Shown: positions 20,446 through 28,696, counted from the stretch's first letter. The stretch is DNA of 64,000 nt from Lentibacter algarum (GCF_040580765.1 NZ_CP158687.1:1-64000); one strand, 5' to 3'. Notes: generated by a model not told the origin, from the sequence alone. Numbers and translations: made by a program.

Positions 20446-21393
20446 CTAGAGAGCTTTCTTTACCTGATGGGCCGAGATGGCGCCGAGGGCCGCGGAGGCA
20501 AGACGCGCGGCGGCTTCTTGAGAGCGGGATGTGAGCAGGATCGGAACGCGAGCGCCTACGACAAGCCCGCCCGCGCAGCAGCCCATGCCAAGCACCATAA
20601 GCTTGAAGAGGGCGTTTCCAGTTGTGATGTTGGGGGTGATGATGATGTCAGCATCACCAGCGACCGTGCTTGTGTAACCTTTGATCTCGGCTGCCTGCTT
20701 GGACAAGATAAGATCCATCGCGATGGGGCCAGCGACATCGGCTTGGGGCAGGTTTGCCTTTGCCCATTCGGCAATGCTTGCGCTTTCCATTGTGTTGGCG
20801 ATGGAGGGCGTCGCATCTTCTGAGGGGGCCAGAAGTGCAGCTTTTGGGCGGGGGATTCCAAGTGCCTGTGCGAGTGCAACAGCATGGGCGAGGCAGGCTT
20901 GGCGTGTCTCGATGCTAGGGTCTACGTTTAGCGCCGCATCGGTGAGGAGTAAGGGGCGATCGCTCTGGGGCGTGGTGATGTGGAAAAGGTGGGCGCAGCG
21001 TGTATCCTTGTCGCGAAGGCCAGCTTTTGTGGGCAGGAGACTTTTGAGAAAAGTCGAGGTATGGACCTGCCCTTTCATTATAGCGTCTACCTCACCTTCG
21101 CGGGCGAGTTCGGCGGCCTTATCGCTGGCTTCGGCATGGGGCGCGTGGACGATCCGCAGATTGGAGATGTCATAGTCGATCGCTGCGGCGGCAGCACGTA
21201 TCTTTGCTGTGTCGCCTATTAAGATAGGCTCTGCGAGGCCGGCTTCAGCCGCTTCGCGAATGCCGAGAAGCGGTGTCACAGCGCCCGCGTTGACCAGAGC
21301 GACGCGCGGTGTCGGCAGGCTACGTGCTTGTGTGAGAAGACGCTTGGGCGCGGTTGGCAAGGTTGTAGAGAGGAAGGGATATGGCGCTGTCAT
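20446..21393 (-). CDS. Phosphate acetyl/butyryltransferase family protein
   Basis: The 315-residue product belongs to the PTA_PTB fold, closer by eye to phosphate butyryltransferase-like members (EGEVDAIMKGQVHTSTFL; LLTDAALNVDPSIETRQ; GDADIIITPNITTGNALFK; GLVVGARVPILLTSRS). It should move acyl groups between CoA and phosphate; acetyl phosphate from Xsc is the likely substrate by context. It lies between xsc and ackA on the same strand, 76 bp after xsc across a 16-bp perfect hairpin, and its TAG is followed at once by the ackA ATG. Having two phosphotransacylases flanking ackA is unusual. Confidence 0.82.
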   Translation of the reverse strand: MTAPYPFLSTTLPTAPKRLLTQARSLPTPRVALVNAGAVTPLLGIREAAEAGLAEPILIGDTAKIRAAAAAIDYDISNLRIVHAPHAEASDKAAELAREGEVDAIMKGQVHTSTFLKSLLPTKAGLRDKDTRCAHLFHITTPQSDRPLLLTDAALNVDPSIETRQACLAHAVALAQALGIPRPKAALLAPSEDATPSIANTMESASIAEWAKANLPQADVAGPIAMDLILSKQAAEIKGYTSTVAGDADIIITPNITTGNALFKLMVLGMGCCAGGLVVGARVPILLTSRSQEAAARLASAALGAISAHQVKKAL

Positions 21394-21405
21394 GGGTTTT
21401 CTTTC

Positions 21406-21447
21406 TTGTGATGTGCTCGCCGCCAGTATGGGGCGAGCACATCACAA
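21406..21447 (-). promoter_or_regulatory. 16-bp perfect intercistronic hairpin between xsc and the phosphotransacylase gene
   Basis: The arms at 21406-21421 and 21432-21447 are perfect complements over 16 bp (core GATGTGCTCGCC/GGCGAGCACATC) with a 10-base loop. There is no T run after it in the direction of transcription; instead the next gene's AAGAAAG ribosome region follows. This suits an mRNA-stabilising or attenuating hairpin after xsc more than a full terminator. Confidence 0.75.
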
Positions 21448-21469
21448 ACCTGTGGCAGTTGCCACCGCA

Positions 21470-23245
21470 TTAGGCCTTCTGAGGCACCATATCCGCGGCA
21501 GAAATACCTGCAACGGCGACTGGTTTTTTCATAGCGTCGCGGCGGAAGGGCTCGCCAAGCTCTTGGTTGATCATCGCTTCAATCAGGGTTGTGATACCAT
21601 TTTTCTGATCTGCACAGGCTTGGGCGAGCGCGGCTGTCAGCTCGTCCATTGTTCGCGCGACAACGCCTTTGAGGCCACAGGCTGTGGCGATGCCAGCATA
21701 GCTCACTTGGGTGTCCAGTTCGGTTCCGACAAAGTTGTCGTCAAACCAGAGTGTCGAGTTTCGCTTTTCTGCGCCCCACTGATAGTTGCGGAAGACCACT
21801 TGCGTTACCGCAGGCCACTCACCACGGCCAATGGCTGTAAGCTCGTTCACCGCGATGCCGAATGCGCCATCGCCTGAAAAACCGACGACAGGCACATCCG
21901 GGCAGCCGATTTTGGCGCCGACTACGGCGGGGAGGCCGTAGCCGCAGGGGCCGAAGAGACCGGGCGCGAGATACTTGCGACCCTCGTTGAAGCTTGGGTA
22001 TGCGTTTCCGATTGCGCAGTTGTTGCCGATATCGGAGCTGATGATAGCATCTGCTGGCAGGGCAGACTGAATTGCGCGCCACGCCATGCGAGGGCTCATC
22101 CAGTCAGGCTTGTCAGAGCGTGCACGCTTGTTCCAGTCGGTGCCTTCGTCATCGTCTTCGTGATCCATGCTGGAGAGCTGCTGCGCCCAGCGGGATTTGG
22201 TCTCAGCAATTTTGGCTTTGCGCGCATCGCGGCCTTCGTCGCCTGCTGTACCTGACAGCTGGCCGAGGATGCCGTGAGCAACCATGGCCGCGTCACCGAC
22301 GATGCCGACTGTGACTTTCTTTGTGAGGCCAATGCGGTCTGGATTGATGTCGACCTGAATGATTTTGGCATTCGTCGGCCAATAGTCCATTCCGTAGCCC
22401 GGCAGGGTGGAGAACGGGTTGAGGCGGGTGCCAAGGCAGAGGACCACATCGGCCTCTTTGATCAGTTCCATACCCGCCTTTGATCCATTGTAGCCAAGGG
22501 GGCCTGCGAAGAGAGGGTGACCACCGGGGAAAGCGTCATTGTGCTGATAGCCAACACATACGGGCGCATCGAGGCGCTCGGCGAGAGCTTGGCTGGCTGC
22601 GATACCACCTGCGGAGAGGACGACGCCAGCGCCGTTGAGGATCACTGGGTTCTTGGCTGTGCTGAGGAGCGCGGCTGCTTCTGCAACAGAGTTTGTACCG
22701 CCTGGTGAGCGCTCAAATTCGATTGGATCTGCGATTTCAACGTCAATTACTTGTGTCCAGAAGTCACGCGGAATGTTCAGCTGGGCGGGCCCTGAGAGGC
22801 GCTTGGCCTGCGCGATCACACGAGTGAGCACTTCGACGACGCGGGAGGCATCGCGGACTTCTTCTTGATAGGCGACCATGTCTTCAAAGAGTTTCATCTG
22901 CTCGACTTCTTGAAAGCCACCTTGGCCAATGGTCTTGTTGGCGGCCTGCGGCGTGACGAGGAGAAGGGGGGTATGGTTCCAATAGGCTGTTTTGACGGCG
23001 GTCACGAAGTTTGTGATGCCAGGGCCGTTTTGGGCAATCATCATCGACATTTTGCCGGTGGCGCGGGTGTAGCCGTCGCTCATCATGCCAGCCGAGCCTT
23101 CATGGGCGCAGTCCCAGAATGTGATGCCTGCTTTTGGGAAGAGGTCGGAGATCGGCATCATGGCCGAGCCAATAATGCCAAAGGCGTGTTCGATGCCGTG
23201 GCGCTGGAGGACCTTTACGAAGGCTTCTTCTGTCGTCATTTTCAT
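21470..23245 (-). CDS. xsc: Sulfoacetaldehyde acetyltransferase
   Basis: Xsc is a thiamine-diphosphate enzyme that cleaves sulfoacetaldehyde with phosphate into acetyl phosphate and sulfite, the desulfonation step of taurine breakdown. The 591-residue protein starts MKMTTEEAFVKVLQRHGIEH, carries the cofactor-activating Glu region HEGSAGMMSDGYTRATGK and the ThDP motif GDGAFGIAVNE followed by NYQWGAEKRN, which fits the Xsc subgroup rather than acetolactate synthase. GGAGAAA precedes the ATG. It is downstream of tauR on the same strand, with a predicted TauR site at 23345-23377, and upstream of the phosphotransacylase and ackA genes. Confidence 0.94.
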   Translation of the reverse strand: MKMTTEEAFVKVLQRHGIEHAFGIIGSAMMPISDLFPKAGITFWDCAHEGSAGMMSDGYTRATGKMSMMIAQNGPGITNFVTAVKTAYWNHTPLLLVTPQAANKTIGQGGFQEVEQMKLFEDMVAYQEEVRDASRVVEVLTRVIAQAKRLSGPAQLNIPRDFWTQVIDVEIADPIEFERSPGGTNSVAEAAALLSTAKNPVILNGAGVVLSAGGIAASQALAERLDAPVCVGYQHNDAFPGGHPLFAGPLGYNGSKAGMELIKEADVVLCLGTRLNPFSTLPGYGMDYWPTNAKIIQVDINPDRIGLTKKVTVGIVGDAAMVAHGILGQLSGTAGDEGRDARKAKIAETKSRWAQQLSSMDHEDDDEGTDWNKRARSDKPDWMSPRMAWRAIQSALPADAIISSDIGNNCAIGNAYPSFNEGRKYLAPGLFGPCGYGLPAVVGAKIGCPDVPVVGFSGDGAFGIAVNELTAIGRGEWPAVTQVVFRNYQWGAEKRNSTLWFDDNFVGTELDTQVSYAGIATACGLKGVVARTMDELTAALAQACADQKNGITTLIEAMINQELGEPFRRDAMKKPVAVAGISAADMVPQKA

Positions 23246-23344
23246 GTGCGTTTTCTCCGAAAGGATCGCGGGATTGAGCGAGAATCAGACAGCGGAAGCG
23301 GCCTGATGATTGAGATTGAAATTACGGGTGCGGGAGCCATCGGG

Positions 23345-23377
23345 TTAGGGCCAGCCTTGGGGCGCGCTTAGGGCCAG
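23345..23377 (-). promoter_or_regulatory. Predicted TauR direct-repeat site upstream of xsc
   Basis: On the minus strand, CTGGCCCTAA occurs twice (plus-strand 23368-23377 and 23345-23354), 23 bp apart, pointing at xsc about 100 bp downstream. Each copy matches 9 of 10 positions of the TauR repeat CTGGACYTAA that I recall from Rhodobacter capsulatus. The distal copy overlaps the tauR stop codon. Confidence 0.65.
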
Positions 23378-24831
23378 TTTCGCAATGCCTCGCCGATGAT
23401 GCGTACGCCTTCCGGTATTTTGGAGGCAGGGATCGAGCTATAGCCCAAGCGATAGTAATTTTGCGGCGCGCTGCCGCTTTCGAAGAATGGCGCGCCTGGT
23501 TCGATCAGGACCGAGCGTGTCTGGAGTTGCGCGGCAAGCTCTGTTGTGTTCACGCCTTCGGGGGCGCGCATCCAGAAGGCCGATCCGCCTGTGCCGCTTT
23601 GACCTGCCAGTTCTAGGCCATGCAGGTCCATTGCTTCGCTCATGACACGGCGGCGTTCGGACAAAACGCCCGACATGCGACGGATCAGGGCGTCGTAATG
23701 GCCGAGGCGTAGGAAATAGGCGGCAGTGCGCTGGATGTGTCCTGGCACATGGCGCAGGACAGAAGCGCGCAGGGCGCGGGCCTCGCGGATAAATGGGCGC
23801 GACCCGACGAGGTAGCCCAGACGCAGGCCCGGAAAAAGCGATTTGGAGAAGCTGCCCACGTAGACGACACGGCCATCGCCATCGAGCGATTTGAGTGCAG
23901 GTGACGGCGCGCCCGCAAAGGACATTTCAAATTCATAGTCGTCCTCGACGATCACGGCATTGATCTCTCGTGCCTTGTTCAGAAGTGCGCGGCGGCGGGC
24001 GAGAGGCATGGTTGCTGTGGTTGGGCACTGGTGGCTTGGGGTGGCGAAGATAACATCGGTTTCGGGCGGAATATCTTGATGAATGAGGCCTTCACCGTCA
24101 ACGCCTACAGGGGCGAGGTGACAGCGGGACTGATTGAGGATCGTGCGCAGAGAGGGGTAGCAGGGCTCTTCAAACGCTGCTGTACGACGCTGGGTGAGCA
24201 AGACTTGTGTGGCCAGCCAGAGCGCATTTTGTGCGCCCATCGTGACGAGGATTTCTTCTGGTTCCGCAAGGATGCCTCGGCGCGGCAGGGTGTGACGGGC
24301 GATGAACTCGATCAGCTCGGGATCGTCCTGATCATAGTAGTCTGATGTCAAGGGCTCGAAGTCTTTTTGACCTAAAGCCTGAAGCGCGCAGAGCCGCCAG
24401 TTGGCGTGATCAAAGAGTGTTGGATCGGTCTGGCCGTAAATGAAAGGGTAGCGAAAGCGTGCCCAGTCACGTGGCTTTGTGTGAGGTGTACCGCCCGAAA
24501 AGCGTTGGCCGATGGCGCGAGACCAGTCGAGCGCCTCTTCGGCCTCCGGGCGGGGCGGAAAGCTGAGCGGTTCGGGGGCATTGTCGGATACAAAATAGCC
24601 CGATCTGCCCTTGGAGCTGAGGTAGTCATTGGCCAGAAGCTCTGTGTAGGCGAGCGTGACCGTGATGCGCGAGACGCGCAAATGCTGTGCCAGTTTGCGC
24701 GTCGAGGGGAGCTTCTCACCCTGACGCAAACGGCCCGAGAGGATACCCTCTGCGACCATCTGTTGAATCTGGGCTTGCAGCGTGCCTTGCGCGTCAGGAT
24801 TAAGAAAGAAGGTTTCTACCGAAATGGCCAT
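23368..24831 (-). CDS. tauR: TauR, MocR/GntR-type activator of taurine genes
   Basis: MocR regulators join an N-terminal GntR winged helix to a PLP-binding aminotransferase-like domain. The 487-residue product (from MAISVETFFL) has the GntR helix-turn-helix LRQGEKLPSTRKLAQHLRVS and a type I aminotransferase fold with the PLP-lysine motif VYVGSFSKSLFPGLRLGY. R. capsulatus TauR of this type binds direct repeats and activates tpa in the presence of taurine. The gene sits directly upstream of xsc. The ATG at 24831 is chosen; a TTG at 24867 would add 12 residues. Neither has a strong ribosome site. A direct-repeat site overlaps its upstream region, suggesting self-control. Confidence 0.88.
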   Translation of the reverse strand: MAISVETFFLNPDAQGTLQAQIQQMVAEGILSGRLRQGEKLPSTRKLAQHLRVSRITVTLAYTELLANDYLSSKGRSGYFVSDNAPEPLSFPPRPEAEEALDWSRAIGQRFSGGTPHTKPRDWARFRYPFIYGQTDPTLFDHANWRLCALQALGQKDFEPLTSDYYDQDDPELIEFIARHTLPRRGILAEPEEILVTMGAQNALWLATQVLLTQRRTAAFEEPCYPSLRTILNQSRCHLAPVGVDGEGLIHQDIPPETDVIFATPSHQCPTTATMPLARRRALLNKAREINAVIVEDDYEFEMSFAGAPSPALKSLDGDGRVVYVGSFSKSLFPGLRLGYLVGSRPFIREARALRASVLRHVPGHIQRTAAYFLRLGHYDALIRRMSGVLSERRRVMSEAMDLHGLELAGQSGTGGSAFWMRAPEGVNTTELAAQLQTRSVLIEPGAPFFESGSAPQNYYRLGYSSIPASKIPEGVRIIGEALRNWP

Positions 24832-24846
24832 GCGGGGCAGCTTAGG

Positions 24847-24878
24847 CTGGACTGAAGTGCTTGGCAATCTGGACTTAC
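24847..24878 (+). promoter_or_regulatory. Predicted TauR direct-repeat site at the tauR promoter
   Basis: CTGGACTGAA (24847-24856) and CTGGACTTAC (24869-24878) lie on the plus strand 22 bp apart, each 9 of 10 to the recalled TauR repeat. They are just upstream of tauR but point away from it, towards the 3' end of an unrelated dehydratase gene. Confidence 0.6.
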
Positions 24879-24891
24879 ATCAACCGCATAT

Positions 24892-25812
24892 TTAGGCGAG
24901 AGGGTCGGGGGCGATGTTTGCGCCACAGAGCAGCACTGCGACTCGCTCGTCTTTGGCGGGCGTATAGGCGCCGCTCATGAGCGCAGCGAGGGCGGCTGCG
25001 CCTGCGGGCTCGACCAGCAGGCGGCGCTCTTGCCAGAGAGCTTTTTGCGCGGCGGTGATGGCCTCATCAGTGACAAGCACGCTTTCGCAGCTGTGCTCGG
25101 TTGCGAGATCATAGCAGATTTGGCCAATTTTTCGCGCGCCGAGTGCGTTGGCGGCGACGCCCGAGACCTGCACATCACAGGGCATGCCCTTGGCCAGCGC
25201 CGCATTCAGGGCACAAGAGGTGACAGGCTCGACCGCCACTACTTTGCGCGCGCCTGCAAGCCAGCCAAGCGCTCCGCCGATCAAGCCGCCGCCGCCGACA
25301 GCTATGAGCACCGTGTCAGCTTGAAGACCTTGCTCGTCCCACTCGGCGAGGCAGGTGCCTTGGCCTGCGACAGTCGCAGGAGCATCATAAGCGTGAATTT
25401 GCATTGCACCCGATGCGGCCTCATACTCGGCTGCAGCATCTGCGGCGTTGGCATATTCACCCTTGACCACAGTGAGCTGCGCGCCAGTTCGCTCGATGAG
25501 CGCGATTTTTGACGGCCCTGCCATTTCTGGCACGAAGATATGTGCGCTGTGCCCAAGCTTTTGTGCGGCGAAAGCCACGGCTGCGCCGTGATTGCCACCA
25601 GATGCTGCGACGATGCCCGCTTGTGGAACGGGGCCAGACAGAAGGGTATTAAATGCACCGCGTGCTTTGAATGTGCCTGTGTGCTGGAGCTGTTCGAGCT
25701 TCATTTCGATGCTGTATGAAAGACCAAAACTTTGGGTGATCATGACAGGCGTGCGCTGAACATAAGGCGCGATGCGCGTGGCGGCAGCGCCGATTTGGGC
25801 TTTCCATGACAT
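24892..25812 (-). CDS. Serine/threonine dehydratase (PLP fold type II)
   Basis: The family deaminates serine or threonine to the 2-oxo acid. The 306-residue protein lacks the ACT regulatory domain of IlvA, so it is the short catabolic or racemase-like form. PLP-site motifs are visible: Lys in TGTFKARGAF near residue 49, ASGGNHGAAVAFAA, and the phosphate loop AVGGGGLIGG. Related short enzymes act on threo-hydroxyaspartate or as serine racemase, so the substrate is uncertain. It lies upstream of tauR on the same strand but the TauR-like site between them suggests separate control. Confidence 0.82.
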   Translation of the reverse strand: MSWKAQIGAAATRIAPYVQRTPVMITQSFGLSYSIEMKLEQLQHTGTFKARGAFNTLLSGPVPQAGIVAASGGNHGAAVAFAAQKLGHSAHIFVPEMAGPSKIALIERTGAQLTVVKGEYANAADAAAEYEAASGAMQIHAYDAPATVAGQGTCLAEWDEQGLQADTVLIAVGGGGLIGGALGWLAGARKVVAVEPVTSCALNAALAKGMPCDVQVSGVAANALGARKIGQICYDLATEHSCESVLVTDEAITAAQKALWQERRLLVEPAGAAALAALMSGAYTPAKDERVAVLLCGANIAPDPLA

Positions 25813-25890
25813 TGATCACGTCTCCGTAACTGGCCTTTAAGGCGCGGAGCCTATAGGTCTTGGGCATAGGTGCAAGTAGGGAATGAGTAT

Positions 25891-26733
25891 ATGAATGAAG
25901 AGCGCATGAGCCCGTTTCGGGACGCCCACACAGACCGAGACACAGCCGAACAGATTCCCGACACGCCACAGACCCGCGCGCCAGCATATAGGCTGGCCTT
26001 TGCGGATGAGGATTTTATGTGTCGTGACGAGCTGCGCCCTGTGCGGCTGCAGCTTGAACTTCTCAAACCAGAGATGATCTTGAATGAGAAGGGCATTGAA
26101 AGCACAATCGTTTTGTTCGGTGGTGCGCGGATTCCTGAGCCAGACAAGAAGGGCGCGGCACGAACCAAAACGCTTGCGGACCTCAGCCGCTTTTATGACG
26201 AGGCGCGCACATTTGCGCGGCTGATGACGGCAAAGTCGATGGAAAGCTACGGGCGCGAAAATGTGATCGTGACGGGGGGTGGCCCGGGGGTTATGGAAGC
26301 GGGGAACCGTGGTGCCGTGGACGCTGGAGGCCACTCTATCGGGCTCAATATCGTGCTGCCGCATGAACAAGCGCCGAATGAATATGTCACGCCAGGGCTT
26401 TGCTTTAACTTCCATTATTTTGCCATTCGCAAGATGCATTTCCTGATGCGTGCTAATGCGGTTTGTGTGTTTCCAGGGGGCTTTGGTACGCTCGATGAGA
26501 TGTTTGAAAGCCTCACGCTTATTCAGACAGGTCGGATGAAGCGAATTCCGTTTCTGCTCTTTGGGCGCGATTTCTGGCAGAGCATCGTAAACTGGGACGC
26601 GCTTGCAGAGGCGGGGACGATCTCGCCAGAGGATTTGGATCTGTTCCGATTTGTGGATACGGCAGAAGAGGCTATGAAAATCATCGAAAATTGGGCGCCT
26701 GCGAGTGCTCGCGAGGATATTCCAGGCCGCTAA
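25891..26733 (+). CDS. LOG-family protein (nucleotide 5'-monophosphate phosphoribohydrolase type)
   Basis: LOG proteins cleave the N-glycosidic bond of nucleoside monophosphates; plant LOG activates cytokinins, and many bacterial members act on AMP-like substrates. The 280-residue product has IVLFGGARIP, the motif VTGGGPGVMEAGNRGA and the signature PGGFGTLDEMFE. It carries about 75 extra N-terminal residues compared with minimal LOG proteins, as in the larger TIGR00730 members. The ATG at 25891 is chosen; a GTG seven codons upstream is also open. It is divergent from the dehydratase gene. Confidence 0.85.
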   Translation: MNEERMSPFRDAHTDRDTAEQIPDTPQTRAPAYRLAFADEDFMCRDELRPVRLQLELLKPEMILNEKGIESTIVLFGGARIPEPDKKGAARTKTLADLSRFYDEARTFARLMTAKSMESYGRENVIVTGGGPGVMEAGNRGAVDAGGHSIGLNIVLPHEQAPNEYVTPGLCFNFHYFAIRKMHFLMRANAVCVFPGGFGTLDEMFESLTLIQTGRMKRIPFLLFGRDFWQSIVNWDALAEAGTISPEDLDLFRFVDTAEEAMKIIENWAPASAREDIPGR

Positions 26734-26741
26734 ACATTTTG

Positions 26742-26774
26742 AGAGAAGGGCCGCTGCTTGTGCGACCCTTCTCT
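26742..26774. terminator. Hairpin between LOG gene and ribH
   Basis: Arms AGAGAAGGGCCGC (26742-26754) and GCGACCCTTCTCT (26762-26774) pair over 13 bp with one mismatch and a 7-base loop. It lies between two convergent genes and could serve both, though neither side has a clean T run. Confidence 0.6.
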
Positions 26775-26779
26775 GGCAC

Positions 26780-27226
26780 TTAAGCCGTGAGGCTTTCGCG
26801 GGTCTTGCTGATCATAAGTGCGGCCTGAGCGGCTTCGCGGCCTTTTTGCACAAAATGTTCGGCATAAATTGCGATATGGTGATCGGTGTCTTGAAACTGA
26901 TGCGGCGTGAGTGAAACGCTGAGAATGGGCACGCCCGTGTCAAGGCCTACACGCATAAGACCATCAACGACAGCCTGCGCAACGAAATCGTGGCGGTAAA
27001 TTCCGCCGTCGACGACAAGCGCCGCAGCGGCGATCGCGACGTAGCGGCCCGTGGTGGCGAGGTCGCGTGCCATGAGCGGCATTTCGAACGCGCCTGGAAC
27101 ATCAAAGACATCAACGCGCTCTGGCGGGATGATCTGTGTGAAACCATCATATGCGCGATTCACTATATCTGCGTGCCAGCCTGCCTTGATAAAGGCGTAG
27201 CGGGGCACTGTCTGTTGAGGTGTCAT
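26780..27226 (-). CDS. ribH: 6,7-dimethyl-8-ribityllumazine synthase (RibH2 type)
   Basis: Lumazine synthase makes the direct precursor of riboflavin. The 148-residue protein shows FIKAGWHADIVNRAYDGF, the motif DVFDVPGAFEMPLMAR and the catalytic His region GGIYRHDFVAQAVVDGLM, which resembles the rhizobial/Brucella RibH2 form more than the RibH1 form. AAGGAG precedes the ATG. It is the only riboflavin gene in the window and stands alone behind an FMN riboswitch, so it is probably a flavin-repressed second copy, with the main rib genes elsewhere. Confidence 0.9.
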   Translation of the reverse strand: MTPQQTVPRYAFIKAGWHADIVNRAYDGFTQIIPPERVDVFDVPGAFEMPLMARDLATTGRYVAIAAAALVVDGGIYRHDFVAQAVVDGLMRVGLDTGVPILSVSLTPHQFQDTDHHIAIYAEHFVQKGREAAQAALMISKTRESLTA

Positions 27227-27308
27227 GTGTTTCTCCTTTTGACTTCAGACACGTGCCCAGAGCTAAAAAGGGACAACACAGCGCTGCGGGCAAACCCACA
27301 TCACTTTG

Positions 27309-27469
27309 CTGCTCTCTCCCATCCGGACTATGACCGTCGGCTCTGGAATTGCACCAGATCTGCTGACCCAAGTGTCTTGCGAACAAGGCACGAAGCGCTC
27401 GCGGGCTTACCTTTGACTTTCGTCGCGGGCTTACCGCCGGTGGGGAATTACACCCCGCCCTGAGAACGC
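27309..27469 (-). promoter_or_regulatory. FMN riboswitch (RFN element) upstream of ribH
   Basis: Read on the minus strand, the conserved RFN blocks are present in order: GTTCTCAGGGCGGGGTG, AATTCCCCACCGGCGGTAA, a variable arm with GCCCGCGA, then AGCAGATCTGGTGCAATTCC, AGAGCCGACGGTCATAGT and CCGGATGGGAGAGAGCAGC. The element ends about 80 bp before the ribH start codon. FMN binding would lower ribH expression. The sequence match is strong enough to call without a covariance search. Confidence 0.95.
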
Positions 27470-27531
27470 CGCGAACGTGGCACAGATTGAGAGGGGTGAA
27501 AAGGATATTTGAAGTAAAAAGTGGGGGCGGG

Positions 27532-28530
27532 TTATTGAAACGCCAAGCCTGCCCTGATCTCACCAGTGTGTTGTCCTGCGAAGTTGAGGATCGGGGCGTG
27601 CAGGCGCTTCAATGTCGCTGGGTGATTTGGATCTAGTACACCTAAGCGCACGAGTATGGCCGCGATGGCGCATTCTGCGCCGCGTGTGGAGCCGTCAACG
27701 ATCTTGAGTGCGACGCCGATTTTCTTTTCGGGAACAATCGCGATGAAGAAAGCTTCTGCGCCCGTTTTGAGAGTTACGCGGCCATCCATCGCATGCATGA
27801 GTTCTGTGCAGGCGCGACCATTGCCTGCGACCAGTTCTGGGTAGGTGCGCATCGCGTCGCGGAGGCGGGCGGCGGCTTTTTGGCGGGTGTTGCCACCATC
27901 TGTTGCGCTGGCGAAAAAGGCCATGGCACGGGCGATGCCGTGAAGACTGGCAGCGTAGTTGGGCGCGGAGCAGCCATCTATGCCATATCCAGGGCTTGTT
28001 TCTTCGGTAAGCTCTTCGAAGGCTGCGAGGCAGGCTTTTTGCACAGCATGGGACGGGTCAACATAGATCGGGTCTTTGCTGCCAAGATGTTGGCTGAGGG
28101 TGAGAAAGCCTGCGTGTTTTCCCGAGCAGTTATTGTGATAGCGGCAGGGCGAGCTATCGGTTTTGTGCATCAATATGAGGTCGGCCTCGTCACGGGGCGT
28201 TTGTGGACCACAGTTGAGATCGTCATCGGAAAGGCCTAGGTTTTTGAGCCAGCTTTGGACGCGGTCTGTGTGCATGGGGGCGCCTTGGTGGGACGCGCAG
28301 GAGAGCGCGAGCTGTTCGCCTGTGAGGCCAAAGGCATCGGCGGCGCCGCTTTCAACAAGCGGCATGGCTTGCAGCATTTTGGAGGAGGAGCGCGGCAGCA
28401 CGATAGCGGAGGGGTCGCCCCAGCTTTCAATGATCTCGCCGCCTTCGCCGCAAACGACAGCGTGGCCCATGTGGATGCTTTCCAAGAAAGGTCCACGCCA
28501 GATTTCGGCCATTGATACAGGTGCGTTCAT
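27532..28530 (-). CDS. L-asparaginase (Rhizobium etli AnsA / asparaginase II family)
   Basis: The family hydrolyses asparagine to aspartate and ammonia and is unrelated to E. coli AnsB. The 332-residue product shows the typical blocks: a serine-lysine motif PRSSSKMLQAMPLVESGAA, SCASHQG, the metal/active-site motif CSGKHAGFLTLS and YGIDGCSAPNYA. No signal peptide is visible, so it should be cytosolic. GGGAGA precedes the chosen ATG; the longer frame to 28566 is not supported. It is divergent from the IalB gene. Confidence 0.9.
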   Translation of the reverse strand: MNAPVSMAEIWRGPFLESIHMGHAVVCGEGGEIIESWGDPSAIVLPRSSSKMLQAMPLVESGAADAFGLTGEQLALSCASHQGAPMHTDRVQSWLKNLGLSDDDLNCGPQTPRDEADLILMHKTDSSPCRYHNNCSGKHAGFLTLSQHLGSKDPIYVDPSHAVQKACLAAFEELTEETSPGYGIDGCSAPNYAASLHGIARAMAFFASATDGGNTRQKAAARLRDAMRTYPELVAGNGRACTELMHAMDGRVTLKTGAEAFFIAIVPEKKIGVALKIVDGSTRGAECAIAAILVRLGVLDPNHPATLKRLHAPILNFAGQHTGEIRAGLAFQ

Positions 28531-28696
28531 GTCATTCTCCCAAAAACGTGTGCAAGTTTCCGCCAATTCCTCTTTCGTGTGTGGCAGTTTTCAGGCTAAT
28601 GTAGCAATGTCGAGTGGAAATCGGCCCGACTTAAAAATTGGCAAAAGCCGCGGGTCAAACGGAATTGAGGCAACGGACAGCTGGAGGCTGGACAAT

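Noticed and set aside
28163..28696. A 178-codon upstream extension of the IalB frame
   Set aside because: It is antisense to the asparaginase gene; the true start has a clean signal peptide at 28697.
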